From assembly GCA_938028625.1 (NCBI GenBank), contig CALIZB010000003.1:76103-113316 (forward strand): 37,214 nucleotides of DNA, in the 5' to 3' direction. Numbering within the stretch: the stretch's first letter is position 1; each line of letters begins with the position of its first letter. A program made the translations under genes and the position numbers. The DNA is from an uncultured Bacteroidia bacterium (GTDB taxonomy: Bacteria; Bacteroidota; Bacteroidia; JANWVE01). Under the pieces are notes generated by a model. That model was not told the DNA's origin, ran no database searches, and was given only the letters and a program-made list of their open reading frames with translations. Positions 15,607 through 24,267 of this stretch are shown in pieces.

Positions 15607-16536
15607 TTATTTTAGTAATTCTAACACAGCATTAACGATATTTTGTTCTGTAAGTCCATATTTTTGGAGGAGCTGGTCAGGTGTGCCGCTTTCACCAAAC
15701 TTATCATTTACAGCAACCATGCGCATACGTACAGGAAATTTTTCAGACAAAAGCTGTGCAATGGCATCACCCAGCCCGCCGTTTTTCTGATGCTCTTCGG
15801 CAGTAACCACACATCTGGTTTTGCTTACGGAGTCTAAAATAGCTTCGGTATCCAAAGGTTTTATGGTATGAATGTTAATTACCTCGGCATCTATACCTTG
15901 TTTAGCTAATATTTCTGCGGCGAGTATAGCTTTGTATAACAGATGTCCTGTGGCAAAAACAGATACATCTTTACCTTGTTTGAAGGTTATGGCTTTACCA
16001 ATTTCAAATTTAGTGTTTATATCTGTAAATACAGGTACTTTGGGTCTTCCGAAGCGAAGATAAACGGCACCTGTATACTCTGCTATGGCTAATGTTGCTA
16101 AATACGTTTGATTATAATCTGCGGGGTTAATAACCGTCATATTAGGAAGCATGCGCATCAAGCCGATGTCTTCTAAAATTTGGTGTGTAGCGCCGTCTTC
16201 TCCTAAGGTTAAACCTGCGTGAGAAGCACAAATTTTTACATTTTTTTGAGAATAGGCTACTGACTGGCGAATTTGGTCAAATACTCTACCTGTGGCAAAG
16301 TTTGCAAAAGTGGCGGCATAAGGAATTTTGCCCTGTGTGGCTAAACCTGCCGCTACACCTATCATATTGGCTTCGGCTATACCTGCTTGAAAAAAACGCT
16401 CGGGATATTTTTCTTTGAATGCTGTCATCATAAGTGAACCTGTCAGGTCTGCACACAAGCCTACTACATTAGGATTTTCTCTACCTAATAGTTCTAATGC
16501 CGCACCAAAACCTGAGCGCGTATCTTTCTGCTCCAT
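15607..16536 (-). CDS. Transketolase, C-terminal subunit
   Basis: 309 residues, corresponding to the pyrimidine-binding and C-terminal domains of a split transketolase. It should pair with a separate N-terminal (PP-binding) subunit to move two-carbon units between sugar phosphates in the pentose phosphate pathway, with thiamine diphosphate. Seen: DLTGSLMMTAFKEKYPERFF, GIAEANMIGVAAGLA with the glutamate that activates the cofactor, FANFATGRVFDQIRQS, SHAGLTLGEDGATHQILEDI, and the C-terminal TAEEHQKNGGLGDAIA. It could also be related to DXS-type partners, but the length and motifs fit split transketolase best. The partner subunit is not in this window. Confidence 0.92.
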   Translation of the reverse strand: MEQKDTRSGFGAALELLGRENPNVVGLCADLTGSLMMTAFKEKYPERFFQAGIAEANMIGVAAGLATQGKIPYAATFANFATGRVFDQIRQSVAYSQKNVKICASHAGLTLGEDGATHQILEDIGLMRMLPNMTVINPADYNQTYLATLAIAEYTGAVYLRFGRPKVPVFTDINTKFEIGKAITFKQGKDVSVFATGHLLYKAILAAEILAKQGIDAEVINIHTIKPLDTEAILDSVSKTRCVVTAEEHQKNGGLGDAIAQLLSEKFPVRMRMVAVNDKFGESGTPDQLLQKYGLTEQNIVNAVLELLK

Positions 16537-16540
16537 GTTG

Positions 16541-16548
16541 CAAAAGTA
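16541..16548 (-). promoter_or_regulatory. -7 box TACTTTTG of the transketolase subunit
   Basis: It matches TAnnTTTG on the minus strand, 4 nt before the ATG at 16536; a leaderless start is predicted. Confidence 0.66.
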
Positions 16549-16572
16549 ATGTTTTTTGTTAAAGTGAACATG

Positions 16573-16866
16573 TTACAAAATAAAACCTATGGTTCGGTGT
16601 GCTGTAAATTTACCTTGATAACGTTCTGTATGTTTTTTTTGCAGTTGAGGGGCATATTTTTGTTGATACTCTGTGTATAGTTCTTTATTTTCTATGTAAT
16701 AGTCTATGCGATATTGGCATTGTTCAGGGTTTTCTATTTTGATAATTTGATATTGTATAAAACCTTTATGCGACATTACTTCGGGAATATGAATGTTTCG
16801 CATCCATGTAAGCCAATCTTGCTCTATATCAGCTTGGATTTGAATATGAACGGAATATATAATCAT
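16573..16866 (-). CDS. DUF4286-family protein
   Basis: 97 residues, full length for DUF4286. It starts MIIYSVHIQIQADIEQDWLT, continues WMRNIHIPEVMSHKGF and ends with a YQGKFTAHRTIGFI segment; the WxxWM-x-HIPEVM pattern is characteristic. The layout of alternating strands and helices suggests a small ferredoxin-like (dimeric alpha/beta-barrel) fold. The role is unknown. It starts 6 nt after the barrel-protein gene on the same strand, with no own promoter box, so the two are likely cotranscribed. Confidence 0.88.
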   Translation of the reverse strand: MIIYSVHIQIQADIEQDWLTWMRNIHIPEVMSHKGFIQYQIIKIENPEQCQYRIDYYIENKELYTEYQQKYAPQLQKKHTERYQGKFTAHRTIGFIL

Positions 16867-16872
16867 AGTTTT

Positions 16873-17472
16873 TTAATGAATAGCGATACAAAAGGCTGTT
16901 CCTATCTTGGGCGCAATGCCTGAATAAGATAACTCAAATATAGGATAATATGAAACATCTTGATTTTGTCTTGTATAACCAAGTCCTATGCGTCCACACA
17001 TACCTGCGTAATTGTCCCAAAATAGTTTACCTTTGACTATTTCCCATTGATAACCCACAATACATCCAAATGAAGTATAACGAGCAGATGCTTTTATATC
17101 AGGCTTGTGAATATACACTGTATCCATATAATAATTTTCATCTGTAATATAGGAAGCAAATCTGTGTGCAGTAGAAACACCTAGATAAATACCTGATAAA
17201 TTGGTTTCTGTTTTGGAAAAATATTTTCTGATTTGCAGATTTGCTACTCCCCCACGTAGATTTCTCGCGTTATATATGCTAAACTGTTCAGCATAGGTAT
17301 AACCTACATTAAGTTCTACACTTATTTTTTGTTTTATGTGCTGTTCAACGCCGAAAGTAGTAGTTGCCATAAAAAAGTCTATTAGGTTACTTTTAATAAG
17401 AGTATTTCCTTGCCCTAATAACAATCCAAGTGATGATATAATCCAAATTATTGATAAAAATATTTTTACCAT
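16873..17472 (-). CDS. Outer-membrane beta-barrel protein, DUF3575-like
   Basis: 199 residues from the ATG at 17472; the TTG at 17478 is part of the promoter box. A signal peptide (hydrophobic 4-19, ending LLLGQG) precedes LIKSNLIDFFMATTTFGVEQ, the conserved beginning of DUF3575-type barrels, followed by alternating amphipathic strands (ISVELNVGYTYA, GIYLGVSTAHRF, TSFGCIVGYQWEI, MCGRIGLGYTRQ) and a short end with an aromatic-poor last strand. About eight strands fit the size. The ligand is unknown. It diverges from the SKYDA-repeat gene. Confidence 0.8.
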   Translation of the reverse strand: MVKIFLSIIWIISSLGLLLGQGNTLIKSNLIDFFMATTTFGVEQHIKQKISVELNVGYTYAEQFSIYNARNLRGGVANLQIRKYFSKTETNLSGIYLGVSTAHRFASYITDENYYMDTVYIHKPDIKASARYTSFGCIVGYQWEIVKGKLFWDNYAGMCGRIGLGYTRQNQDVSYYPIFELSYSGIAPKIGTAFCIAIH

Positions 17473-17475
17473 ACA

Positions 17476-17483
17476 CAAAGTTA
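17476..17483 (-). promoter_or_regulatory. -7 box TAACTTTG of the barrel-DUF4286 unit
   Basis: It lies only 3 nt before the ATG at 17472 on the minus strand, and 4 nt from the divergent plus-strand box at 17488-17495. Confidence 0.68.
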
Positions 17484-17487
17484 AGTA

Positions 17488-17495
17488 TAGTTTTG
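17488..17495 (+). promoter_or_regulatory. -7 box TAGTTTTG before the SKYDA-repeat gene
   Basis: It matches TAnnTTTG and would give a leader of about 59 nt before the ATG at 17555, long for this window. Its tight divergence from the barrel-protein promoter suggests the two compete for polymerase. Confidence 0.5.
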
Positions 17496-17554
17496 CGAAG
17501 AATAGATGTTAAAATTATAACTCCTAAAAACTTTGTGCGTATAAGCTATAAATT

Positions 17555-17890
17555 ATGAAAAAAACAGCATTTTTTTTATTTATTCTGGTATGTATCTCTG
17601 CTATTTCATACAGCCAAACTGTGTTTAAAGTAAACAGTAAATATGATGCAGATGTAAAAGTATTTGTAGCAAACTCCAAATATGATGCAGATTTGATAGT
17701 ATTTGAAGTAAAAAGTAAATATGATGCAGACAAAGACGGGCTTTGGTTTTTTACAAACTCAAAGTATGATGCCAAAAAGAAAATATTCTTTGTAGACTCC
17801 AAGTATGACGCAGATATCATTGTTTATTTTGCTAATTCAAAGTATGATGCAGGTTGGAGAAATACAGCTAAAATTGGCAAATGGAAATAG
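17555..17890 (+). CDS. SKYDA-repeat secreted protein, 7(1) septoil-knot (DUF6150) family
   Basis: 111 residues. A signal peptide (hydrophobic 5-18, ending SYSQ) is followed by six copies of SKYDA at 28, 41, 54, 69, 82 and 95. The spacing is 13 residues, apart from a two-residue insertion in the middle unit (DKDGLWFF). Between copies are short strands such as VKVFVAN, LIVFEVK and IIVYFAN. The tail is WRNTAKIGKWK. From memory, proteins with this [ST]K[EY]YxA repeat are the DUF6150 family, renamed for a predicted seven-crossing knotted fold; I cannot run a search here. The mature protein would be periplasmic or secreted. The function is unknown. The repeat coding makes the opposite strand open too, but that frame lacks a signal or promoter. 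Confidence 0.85.
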   Translation: MKKTAFFLFILVCISAISYSQTVFKVNSKYDADVKVFVANSKYDADLIVFEVKSKYDADKDGLWFFTNSKYDAKKKIFFVDSKYDADIIVYFANSKYDAGWRNTAKIGKWK

Positions 17891-18152
17891 GTATTTATTG
17901 TTCAGCTATCTTTACATACATATTAAAAAAAGCACGCATAAAAGTTAATTTTTATGGTTGTAAATGATTTTGCTTGCAAATATGCCTAAATGTTCGGTAT
18001 AGTTCCGTAGCGCACCCTTTAGCAATAAATTCATGTAGAGCGATTTTTATATACAAACAGCAGAAACAGGGAGCAGGAATACCTGAATAAAAAGAAGGCT
18101 TGTGTTGCTCTTGACTAAAATGTCAACCTTATTGCAGGATACCAAATATATG
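17891..18152. other. Intergenic stretch between convergent genes, with an open frame that lacks a start
   Basis: No gene or clear terminator is seen. On the minus strand a frame from 18122 to 17952 (56 codons) is open between two stops and has no ATG or GTG; it reads HKPSFYSGIPAPCFCC, then ALHEFIAKGCATELYRTFRH. The composition looks partly coding and the segment is less A+T-rich than other gaps, so it may be a gene relic or a copy of a dispersed repeat. Confidence 0.25.
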
Positions 18153-18602
18153 TTACTCCAATCCGCAGTACCTGCGTATATCCTCGCCGTTTTCCAGCAT
18201 TTTGCCAAGTTTTATGATTTCCTCTTTGAGTTCGGGGATTTCAGCCATGTTATTTGCAATAGCACCAAGTATTTTTTCTAATCTTGCCTTGCGCGTAGCT
18301 TCTTTATCTAATTCTACCCATTTATCATATTCCTGATAAAATTCAGGGTATTGTTTTTCTAAATATGGACGCACGAGTTCTACGGTTTCTATTACAATCT
18401 GGGCATCTTCAAAGGCGTCAGGATTAGATAAACTGAACGTATGAGTTTCATAAATACACAATTCTATCTCCTTTGCACAATTTAAATGCGTTTTGTGAAT
18501 TACCTTCAAGGTATTATCAGGGGAGATTTTGCAGGGGATACTACGTGCAAATTCATTTTTTTGACGGTTTATTTTCCATTTTTCTTCGGTTTTGCTTATC
18601 AT
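18153..18602 (-). CDS. Hypothetical helical protein
   Basis: 149 residues from the ATG at 18602; the longer frame to 18644 would begin with a TTG that crosses the divergent promoter. I do not recognise a family. The first 60 residues are mixed with strand-like NTLKVIHKTH and ELCIYETHTFSL; the rest is strongly helical and charged (VELVRPYLEKQYPEFYQEYDK, DKEATRKARLEKILGAIANN, PELKEEIIKLGKMLENGED). No signal or membrane segment is seen, so it is probably cytoplasmic. Its only promoter candidate, TAAAATTG on the minus strand, has one mismatch to the -7 box. It diverges from the subtilase. Confidence 0.65.
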   Translation of the reverse strand: MISKTEEKWKINRQKNEFARSIPCKISPDNTLKVIHKTHLNCAKEIELCIYETHTFSLSNPDAFEDAQIVIETVELVRPYLEKQYPEFYQEYDKWVELDKEATRKARLEKILGAIANNMAEIPELKEEIIKLGKMLENGEDIRRYCGLE

Positions 18603-18628
18603 GGTGAACAATTTTAATAATTTTTTTG

Positions 18629-18636
18629 TAGTTTTG
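18629..18636 (+). promoter_or_regulatory. -7 box TAGTTTTG of the subtilase gene
   Basis: It lies 9 nt before the ATG at 18646 and decides that start against the longer frame from 18592, which would run through the promoter. Confidence 0.65.
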
Positions 18637-18645
18637 AATGTCAAT

Positions 18646-20292
18646 ATGCAAACAACTACTTACCTAAAATCATTTCTTTTGCTTTTGTTTTCTACCCAGT
18701 TTGTAGCTGTATTTAGTCAGAATACAACAAAAAAATGGATTTTCTTAAAAGATAAAGGCACAAACACAGAGTATTATCTTGCCCACCCTGAATTGTATCT
18801 TTCTCAAAGAGCAATTGAAAGACGCGCTAAATATGGTATTCCCATAGATATAACGGATATTCCCGTAGAAAAGTCTTATGTATCAGCTATTCAAAGTAAA
18901 GGCGTTAGCATAAAAGGTGTGTCTAATTGGTTGAATGCTGTATGTGTAGAAGGTACAGAAAATCAAATCAATAGTATTAAGTCCCTATCCTTTGTTAAAG
19001 AGATCAAACCACATACCATATATCGCAGAAAAATAGAAGAAGTAAATGAAAATCTAAATTTTAATCCCACAGCCAAAACAAACAGTTATTATGGTAGCGC
19101 GTTTGTACAAAACGATATGATTGGTATTCCGTGTATTCATACAGCAGGATATACAGGGACAAATATCATTATTACCTTGATGGACAGTGGATTTTTGAAT
19201 GCAGATACTTTATCTTGTTTTAAGCATGTATTTTTAGGTGGCAGACTACTCAATACTTATGATTTTGTAGATAACCAGCCTACGGCATGGGATGAAGATG
19301 GACATGGTACTTTGGTATGGAGTACTATTGCGGCAAAAATTCCTAATGTAATTGTAGGTACAGCCCCTGACGCTAAATTTATTTTATATCGTACAGAACA
19401 GGTATCTGCTGAGATCAACCAAGAAGAAGTAAACTGGATGTTAGCTTCACAAAGAGCGGATTCTTTAGGTACAGACATTATTCATTCTTCTTTGGGATAC
19501 AGCGTATTTGATGCGGGACAAACTTCCTACACATATGCAGACATGGACGGCAAAACGACTATTATCACCCAAGCCGCAGTAATGGCACGGAGAAAAGGTA
19601 TTATGATAACAAATTCCGCAGGAAATGAAGGTTCAGGACCATGGGGATATATTACAGCCCCTTCTGATGCCGATAGTATTTTATGTGTAGGTGCCGTGGA
19701 CGCAAGTAGAAACAGAGCGGCTTTTTCAGGCTACGGTCCTAGCAGTGATGGTAGAATAAAACCTGATATTATGGCTATGGGAGTAGCTACGGCTTGTGTA
19801 AGTGGTAGCTCAGGCAACATAGTTACTGCAAATGGTACTTCTCTTTCAGGTCCTTTGATTGCAGGGCTTTCTGCCTGTTTATTACAAGCTAAAAACACAC
19901 TCACGCCTATCCAATTAGTTAATTTAATACGTAATGCGGGAGATAAAGCCTCCTCCCCTGATAATTTCTATGGCTATGGCATACCTGACGGTTGTAGCGC
20001 TCTAAATGCACTGACCAGTGTAAATGAGTCTATACATCTTAACTCCACTGTATTAAATGTTTATCCTAATCCTACTAAAAACACCATTTATTTGGATTAC
20101 AAAGAATTACAAGGTAAAACTACAGTTCTGCTCTATAACGCCATAGGACAAAAATTACATGAAGAAAGTTTTTATTTAACTGATAATCAAGGAATAATTA
20201 CTATAAATACTGAATATCTTTCATCTGGAACTGTATATGTTCAGGTACAAAATAATGAACATACTTTACATGGTATATTCATCAAAGAATAA
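18646..20292 (+). CDS. Subtilisin-like S8 serine protease with T9SS sorting domain
   Basis: 548 residues from the ATG at 18646. A signal peptide ends FVAVFSQ. Residues ~25-145 form a propeptide-like region typical of Bacteroidota S8 proteases (WIFLKDKGTNTEYYL, LSQRAIERRAKYGI, NAVCVEGTENQINSI). The catalytic triad is complete: Asp180 in LMDSGF, His220 in DGHGTLVW and Ser399 in NGTSLSGP, with the oxyanion Asn in TNSAGNEG. The tail has VYPNPTKNTIYLDY, VLLYNAIGQKL, LSSGTVYVQV and HGIFIKE, a type A sorting domain. It is predicted to be exported through the outer membrane and to act on extracellular protein. Confidence 0.95.
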   Translation: MQTTTYLKSFLLLLFSTQFVAVFSQNTTKKWIFLKDKGTNTEYYLAHPELYLSQRAIERRAKYGIPIDITDIPVEKSYVSAIQSKGVSIKGVSNWLNAVCVEGTENQINSIKSLSFVKEIKPHTIYRRKIEEVNENLNFNPTAKTNSYYGSAFVQNDMIGIPCIHTAGYTGTNIIITLMDSGFLNADTLSCFKHVFLGGRLLNTYDFVDNQPTAWDEDGHGTLVWSTIAAKIPNVIVGTAPDAKFILYRTEQVSAEINQEEVNWMLASQRADSLGTDIIHSSLGYSVFDAGQTSYTYADMDGKTTIITQAAVMARRKGIMITNSAGNEGSGPWGYITAPSDADSILCVGAVDASRNRAAFSGYGPSSDGRIKPDIMAMGVATACVSGSSGNIVTANGTSLSGPLIAGLSACLLQAKNTLTPIQLVNLIRNAGDKASSPDNFYGYGIPDGCSALNALTSVNESIHLNSTVLNVYPNPTKNTIYLDYKELQGKTTVLLYNAIGQKLHEESFYLTDNQGIITINTEYLSSGTVYVQVQNNEHTLHGIFIKE

Positions 20293-20301
20293 TTTTTTAT
20301 G

Positions 20302-20309
20302 TAGTTTTG
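20302..20309 (+). promoter_or_regulatory. -7 box TAGTTTTG of the small membrane protein and kinase unit
   Basis: It matches TAnnTTTG, 10 nt before the ATG at 20320. Confidence 0.58.
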
Positions 20310-20319
20310 TCTTTTGATA

Positions 20320-20637
20320 ATGACCTCTGTAAGTATATTCTTCTTTCTGTTGGGTATTTTAATACTGGTTTTCGCTGTATTTATTTATGCAAAAGGAGCA
20401 GAAATACTCCGTCATAAGTTTCCTCATCTGCCTGCCGAAAACACTCTAAAGATAGCACAATTCATAGGAAAATTCTGGCTGTTTTACAGTCAGATATGGA
20501 TAATATTTGCGGTTCTGTTTAATTTTACACAATCAGACAAAGCTTTATATACGGCTTTGTTTATGTTTGTACTGTTAAACGTCAGCGTCATGATTTTTGC
20601 GTGGTATAAAATACGAAAAATGAGTAAAACAGATTAA
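20320..20637 (+). CDS. Small three-helix membrane protein
   Basis: 105 residues from the ATG at 20320; the upstream TTG at 20314 is not needed. Three hydrophobic segments are seen: near the N-terminus (SIFFFLLGILILVFAVFIYA), in the middle (FWLFYSQIWIIFAVLFNF) and near the end (ALFMFVLLNVSVMIFAWY). A short charged loop (RHKFPHLPAENTLK) lies between the first two. I know no family. It ends 5 nt before the PAS kinase, so it is in the same operon and may be a membrane partner of that sensor, which is only an inference. Confidence 0.72.
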   Translation: MTSVSIFFFLLGILILVFAVFIYAKGAEILRHKFPHLPAENTLKIAQFIGKFWLFYSQIWIIFAVLFNFTQSDKALYTALFMFVLLNVSVMIFAWYKIRKMSKTD

Positions 20638-20642
20638 AAACT

Positions 20643-23600
20643 ATGATAAAAAAACTACTTAACCCTCTTTGTATTGCCCTGTTCTGTTTTGTGCTGTTTT
20701 TTCTATCTACTGTTTTTGTTGTGGAATGGAGCGGAACATATTTATATATACTCACAGCAGGGTTATTTACAGCCGTTATATCAGGAATACCGCTCAAATA
20801 CTATATCAGGCAGTTTCAGCAAAAAATAGAGCAGAAACAACAGGAAATATCCAACCTTTTACAATACAGCCCTCTCATCATTTATATTGCAGATGAAGAC
20901 GGAAATACAGAATTAGTCAGTGAAAATGTATCCAAATGGATAAATGCTGATGTAAACAAACTAAAAAATGAAAAAGGGTATTGGTATACTTTTATACACC
21001 CTGATGACATAGAACTTGTCAGAGAAATTTACATTCAAAAAGAAGTAGGTAAAAATTATAGTATTGAATATCGTATTAAGTTTAAGGACGGTAATTATTA
21101 CTGGGTAAAAGATGAGTATCATTATGTGCGTTATAATGATGGGTCACTTCATATTATTGGATACATAAAAAATATACATCATGAAAAATTATCTCGTCAG
21201 GTACAGGAGAATATAGAAAAAGAAATCAAAGAAAAAGAACTGATGTTCAGGGTTTTAGCAGATAATTTACCTATGGGAATGCTTATGGGACGCAAAAATC
21301 AAGGTATAATCTATGTAAACAATCGCGCTAAACTAAACAGAGGGCTACCATTGACCACCACTCCTACTGAAATTTATGATTATTTTACTAAAAATATATT
21401 TGAATTCAATCACCCTGAGGATAATGAAAGAGTAAAAAAAGAAGCAGACAGTATTAAATCTATGTTGCAAAGAGGTGAGGTGTATGTTACACTTAAAAGA
21501 ATGAGAAAACTACATGAAACAGAATATAGGTGGTATCGTTCTTACATTATTTCAGGTCAAGATAGTGCTGGAAAATATGTTTTTGAAGTAGAGCAAGATA
21601 TACATGATGAATACATAATACAGGAAAAATTAAAAAATTCAGAACAAAACTATCGTCTGATATTTGATGAAAGCCCTATTGCTAAAATCATTTTTGACAG
21701 AGAAAGCTATCAAATACTGGCAGTAAACCGCAGAACTTGTGAAATACTTGGTTATTCCGAAGAGGAGTTATTACAGATGACCGTATTAGATATAAGAGAT
21801 AAAGAAGCACAGCAAATTCTTTTGAATGATTTTGAAAATAAAGAAACATATACCCAAAAAAGAGTACGAAAAATCCGTACCAAGCAAGGTGAATCGCTTA
21901 CAGTAGAAACCTTTGCCCATGAAATAGACTTTAAAGGTGAAACAGTACTTATAAGTGTATTTATTGATATCACAGAACAGCTAAAAACAAAACAAAATTT
22001 TATAGAAACCGAAAAACGTTATCGCAACTTGTTTGAGCATAACTTAATAGGTGTTTTTCGTTCTAAATTAGATGGTACTATTGTAGATGCTAATTATACT
22101 TTTGCTAATTTATTGGGCTATACCGTAGAAGAAGTTCTTAAAATAAATGCCAAAGATTTATACTACTACCAAGAAGATAGAAGTGTTTATATAAACACTC
22201 TTCAAGAAAAAGGCAAAGTAGAAAATTGTGAAGTTATTCTTAAAAATAAACAAGGTCAAATACTGTACATTGTGGAAAATGTAATACTAACCTATGAAAA
22301 TGGAGAATACTACATAGAAGGCACAGTAATGGACGTTACAGAAAGAAAACAAAATGAGCAAAAAATACAAAAACTTTTGGAAGAAACCCTTAAAACACAA
22401 CAGAAACTGACCTATCTTGTAGAATTCTCTCCTTTACCTATTATAGAATGGGACGAACACAAAAAAATTATACTATGGAATCCCGCAGCAGAAAAACTAT
22501 TTGGATATACACAGCAGGAAGTTATTGGTAAAAGCACCAGAATGATTATTGCAGAAAAGGATATAGAAAAAGCTAAGGATAACGCTCTGCTACTCTATCA
22601 GAACCAACAGACTTATACCACATTATTACTCCATAATATCACAAAAGATAACAAAGAGATTGTCTGTCTTTGGTCAAATGCACTTATTAAAGATGAAAAA
22701 GGCAATATCAAGGGAGTAGTTTCTATTGCTCAGGATATTACCCAACAAGTAAAGGCTGAACGCGATTTAAAGGAACGCGAACACTTGCTTTCATTAGTTT
22801 ATAACACGGCTACCTCTGCTATATGCGTACTCAATGAGGATGGAGTATTCCAAAAAGTCAATAAAGCTTTTACACAGATTACAGGATATAGTGAAAAAGA
22901 AGTATTAGGTAAGCCTTTTATCAGTATTCTCAAAGAAAAAGACCAAGAATTAGCCAAAGCACATCAACTTAAAGTTATTTATGGTTTAGTACATAAACTA
23001 CGTAATTGGCAGATACGAAGAAAAGATGGAGAGTTATGTGATGTGTATATTGTTTCACAAGACATAAAAACAGAAGATGGTTCTGTAATGGTAGTAACTA
23101 CGTTTACGGACATTACTCAAATCAAAAAATCTGAGCAGTTGCTCAAACAAAGCGAATTAAAATATAAAAACTTGTTTGAAAACTCTATTATTGGTATTTT
23201 CAGAACTACCTTAGACGGAGAGATGCTGGAAGCTAATCAAAAAGCCAAAGATATTTTTGGTTGGCAAAATATACATGAAATTAACATACTCAATGATATT
23301 TATGTATATGCAGAAGATAGAAACCGCTTGTTAGAAATCTTAAAGACCAAGGGAATGGTAGAAAACTTTGAATTTCTCGCTAAAAAATGTAATGGAGAAC
23401 AAATATGGATTTCTATCTCTGCTCAGTTTTATCCTGAATTTAATTGGATAGAAGGTGCTTGTATAGACATCACAGAAGCAAAAAATAACCTTATTGCCCT
23501 GCAAAAAGCTAATTTTGAGTTAGACAGTTTTACATACAGAGCTTCTCATGACTTAAAAGCCCCGCTTCGTTCTATACTTGGTTTAGTAAATCTTGCTAAA

Positions 23601-24197
23601 GAAGAGGAACTTACCCCTGAAATTGCTCATTATTTTCAATTGATAGAGAAAAGCGTACTCCGTTTGGATAGTTTTGTCGTGGATTTACTGGCACTTTCAC
23701 GCAATAACCGAACTGAGGTAGTTATAGATGCTGTATCCTGGCAGGAACAGATAAACAACTGTTTAGAAGGATTAGCCTACATGGAAGACTATCAGAAAAC
23801 GGATATACAGCTTGAAATTTTTCAGAAAGAACCTTTTTATTCAGACCCCACCCGCGTGAATTTGATTATCAATAATCTTATTGCCAATGCGATTAAATAT
23901 CAGCCGAAAAACACCGAACACAAACCCAAAGTCTTTGTAAAAGTACAGGTATTTAAGCATCATACTTTGCTTACCGTAGAAGACAACGGCGAGGGCATAC
24001 CTCACCATTATCAAAATAAAGTGTTTGATATGTTCTTTCGGGCTTCAACCAGTTCTGAAGGTTCAGGATTAGGGCTTTATATCGTCAAAAGTGCCGTAGA
24101 AAAATTAGAAGGAACTATAAAATTACAGTCTGAACCTAACATAGGTACAAAATTTACGGTTATATTGCCTAACCTCAAAAAAGAAGATGTAGAATAA
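20643..24197 (+). CDS. Sensor histidine kinase with seven PAS domains
   Basis: 1184 residues. Two N-terminal hydrophobic segments (~8-27 and 33-47) anchor it in the inner membrane with a very short periplasmic loop, followed by a coiled linker. Seven PAS domains start at about 71, 201, 335, 457, 591, 714 and 839, each ending in a PAC-like IDIT/ITE motif. The dimerisation domain begins near 958 with SHDLKAPLRSILGLV, phosphoacceptor His969. The ATPase domain has NLIINNLIANAIKY, VEDNGEGIP and SGLGLYIVKSAVEK. It is complete, without a receiver domain. PAS domains 4 and 7 resemble each other (NLFE..IIG.FR..LDG), suggesting duplication. No cognate regulator is adjacent. The stimulus is unknown. Confidence 0.95.
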   Translation: MIKKLLNPLCIALFCFVLFFLSTVFVVEWSGTYLYILTAGLFTAVISGIPLKYYIRQFQQKIEQKQQEISNLLQYSPLIIYIADEDGNTELVSENVSKWINADVNKLKNEKGYWYTFIHPDDIELVREIYIQKEVGKNYSIEYRIKFKDGNYYWVKDEYHYVRYNDGSLHIIGYIKNIHHEKLSRQVQENIEKEIKEKELMFRVLADNLPMGMLMGRKNQGIIYVNNRAKLNRGLPLTTTPTEIYDYFTKNIFEFNHPEDNERVKKEADSIKSMLQRGEVYVTLKRMRKLHETEYRWYRSYIISGQDSAGKYVFEVEQDIHDEYIIQEKLKNSEQNYRLIFDESPIAKIIFDRESYQILAVNRRTCEILGYSEEELLQMTVLDIRDKEAQQILLNDFENKETYTQKRVRKIRTKQGESLTVETFAHEIDFKGETVLISVFIDITEQLKTKQNFIETEKRYRNLFEHNLIGVFRSKLDGTIVDANYTFANLLGYTVEEVLKINAKDLYYYQEDRSVYINTLQEKGKVENCEVILKNKQGQILYIVENVILTYENGEYYIEGTVMDVTERKQNEQKIQKLLEETLKTQQKLTYLVEFSPLPIIEWDEHKKIILWNPAAEKLFGYTQQEVIGKSTRMIIAEKDIEKAKDNALLLYQNQQTYTTLLLHNITKDNKEIVCLWSNALIKDEKGNIKGVVSIAQDITQQVKAERDLKEREHLLSLVYNTATSAICVLNEDGVFQKVNKAFTQITGYSEKEVLGKPFISILKEKDQELAKAHQLKVIYGLVHKLRNWQIRRKDGELCDVYIVSQDIKTEDGSVMVVTTFTDITQIKKSEQLLKQSELKYKNLFENSIIGIFRTTLDGEMLEANQKAKDIFGWQNIHEINILNDIYVYAEDRNRLLEILKTKGMVENFEFLAKKCNGEQIWISISAQFYPEFNWIEGACIDITEAKNNLIALQKANFELDSFTYRASHDLKAPLRSILGLVNLAKEEELTPEIAHYFQLIEKSVLRLDSFVVDLLALSRNNRTEVVIDAVSWQEQINNCLEGLAYMEDYQKTDIQLEIFQKEPFYSDPTRVNLIINNLIANAIKYQPKNTEHKPKVFVKVQVFKHHTLLTVEDNGEGIPHHYQNKVFDMFFRASTSSEGSGLGLYIVKSAVEKLEGTIKLQSEPNIGTKFTVILPNLKKEDVE

Positions 24198-24267
24198 TTT
24201 TAACTTAATGATATTGCAAAAACAGTTTATATTTATGAGTAAAATTGTATGTTTATCGTATTTTATG

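Noticed and set aside
17524-17820. 98-codon minus-strand frame with repeated SASYL units
   Set aside because: It is the exact antisense of the SKYDA repeats; the repetition is inherited from the real gene. It has no promoter or start context.
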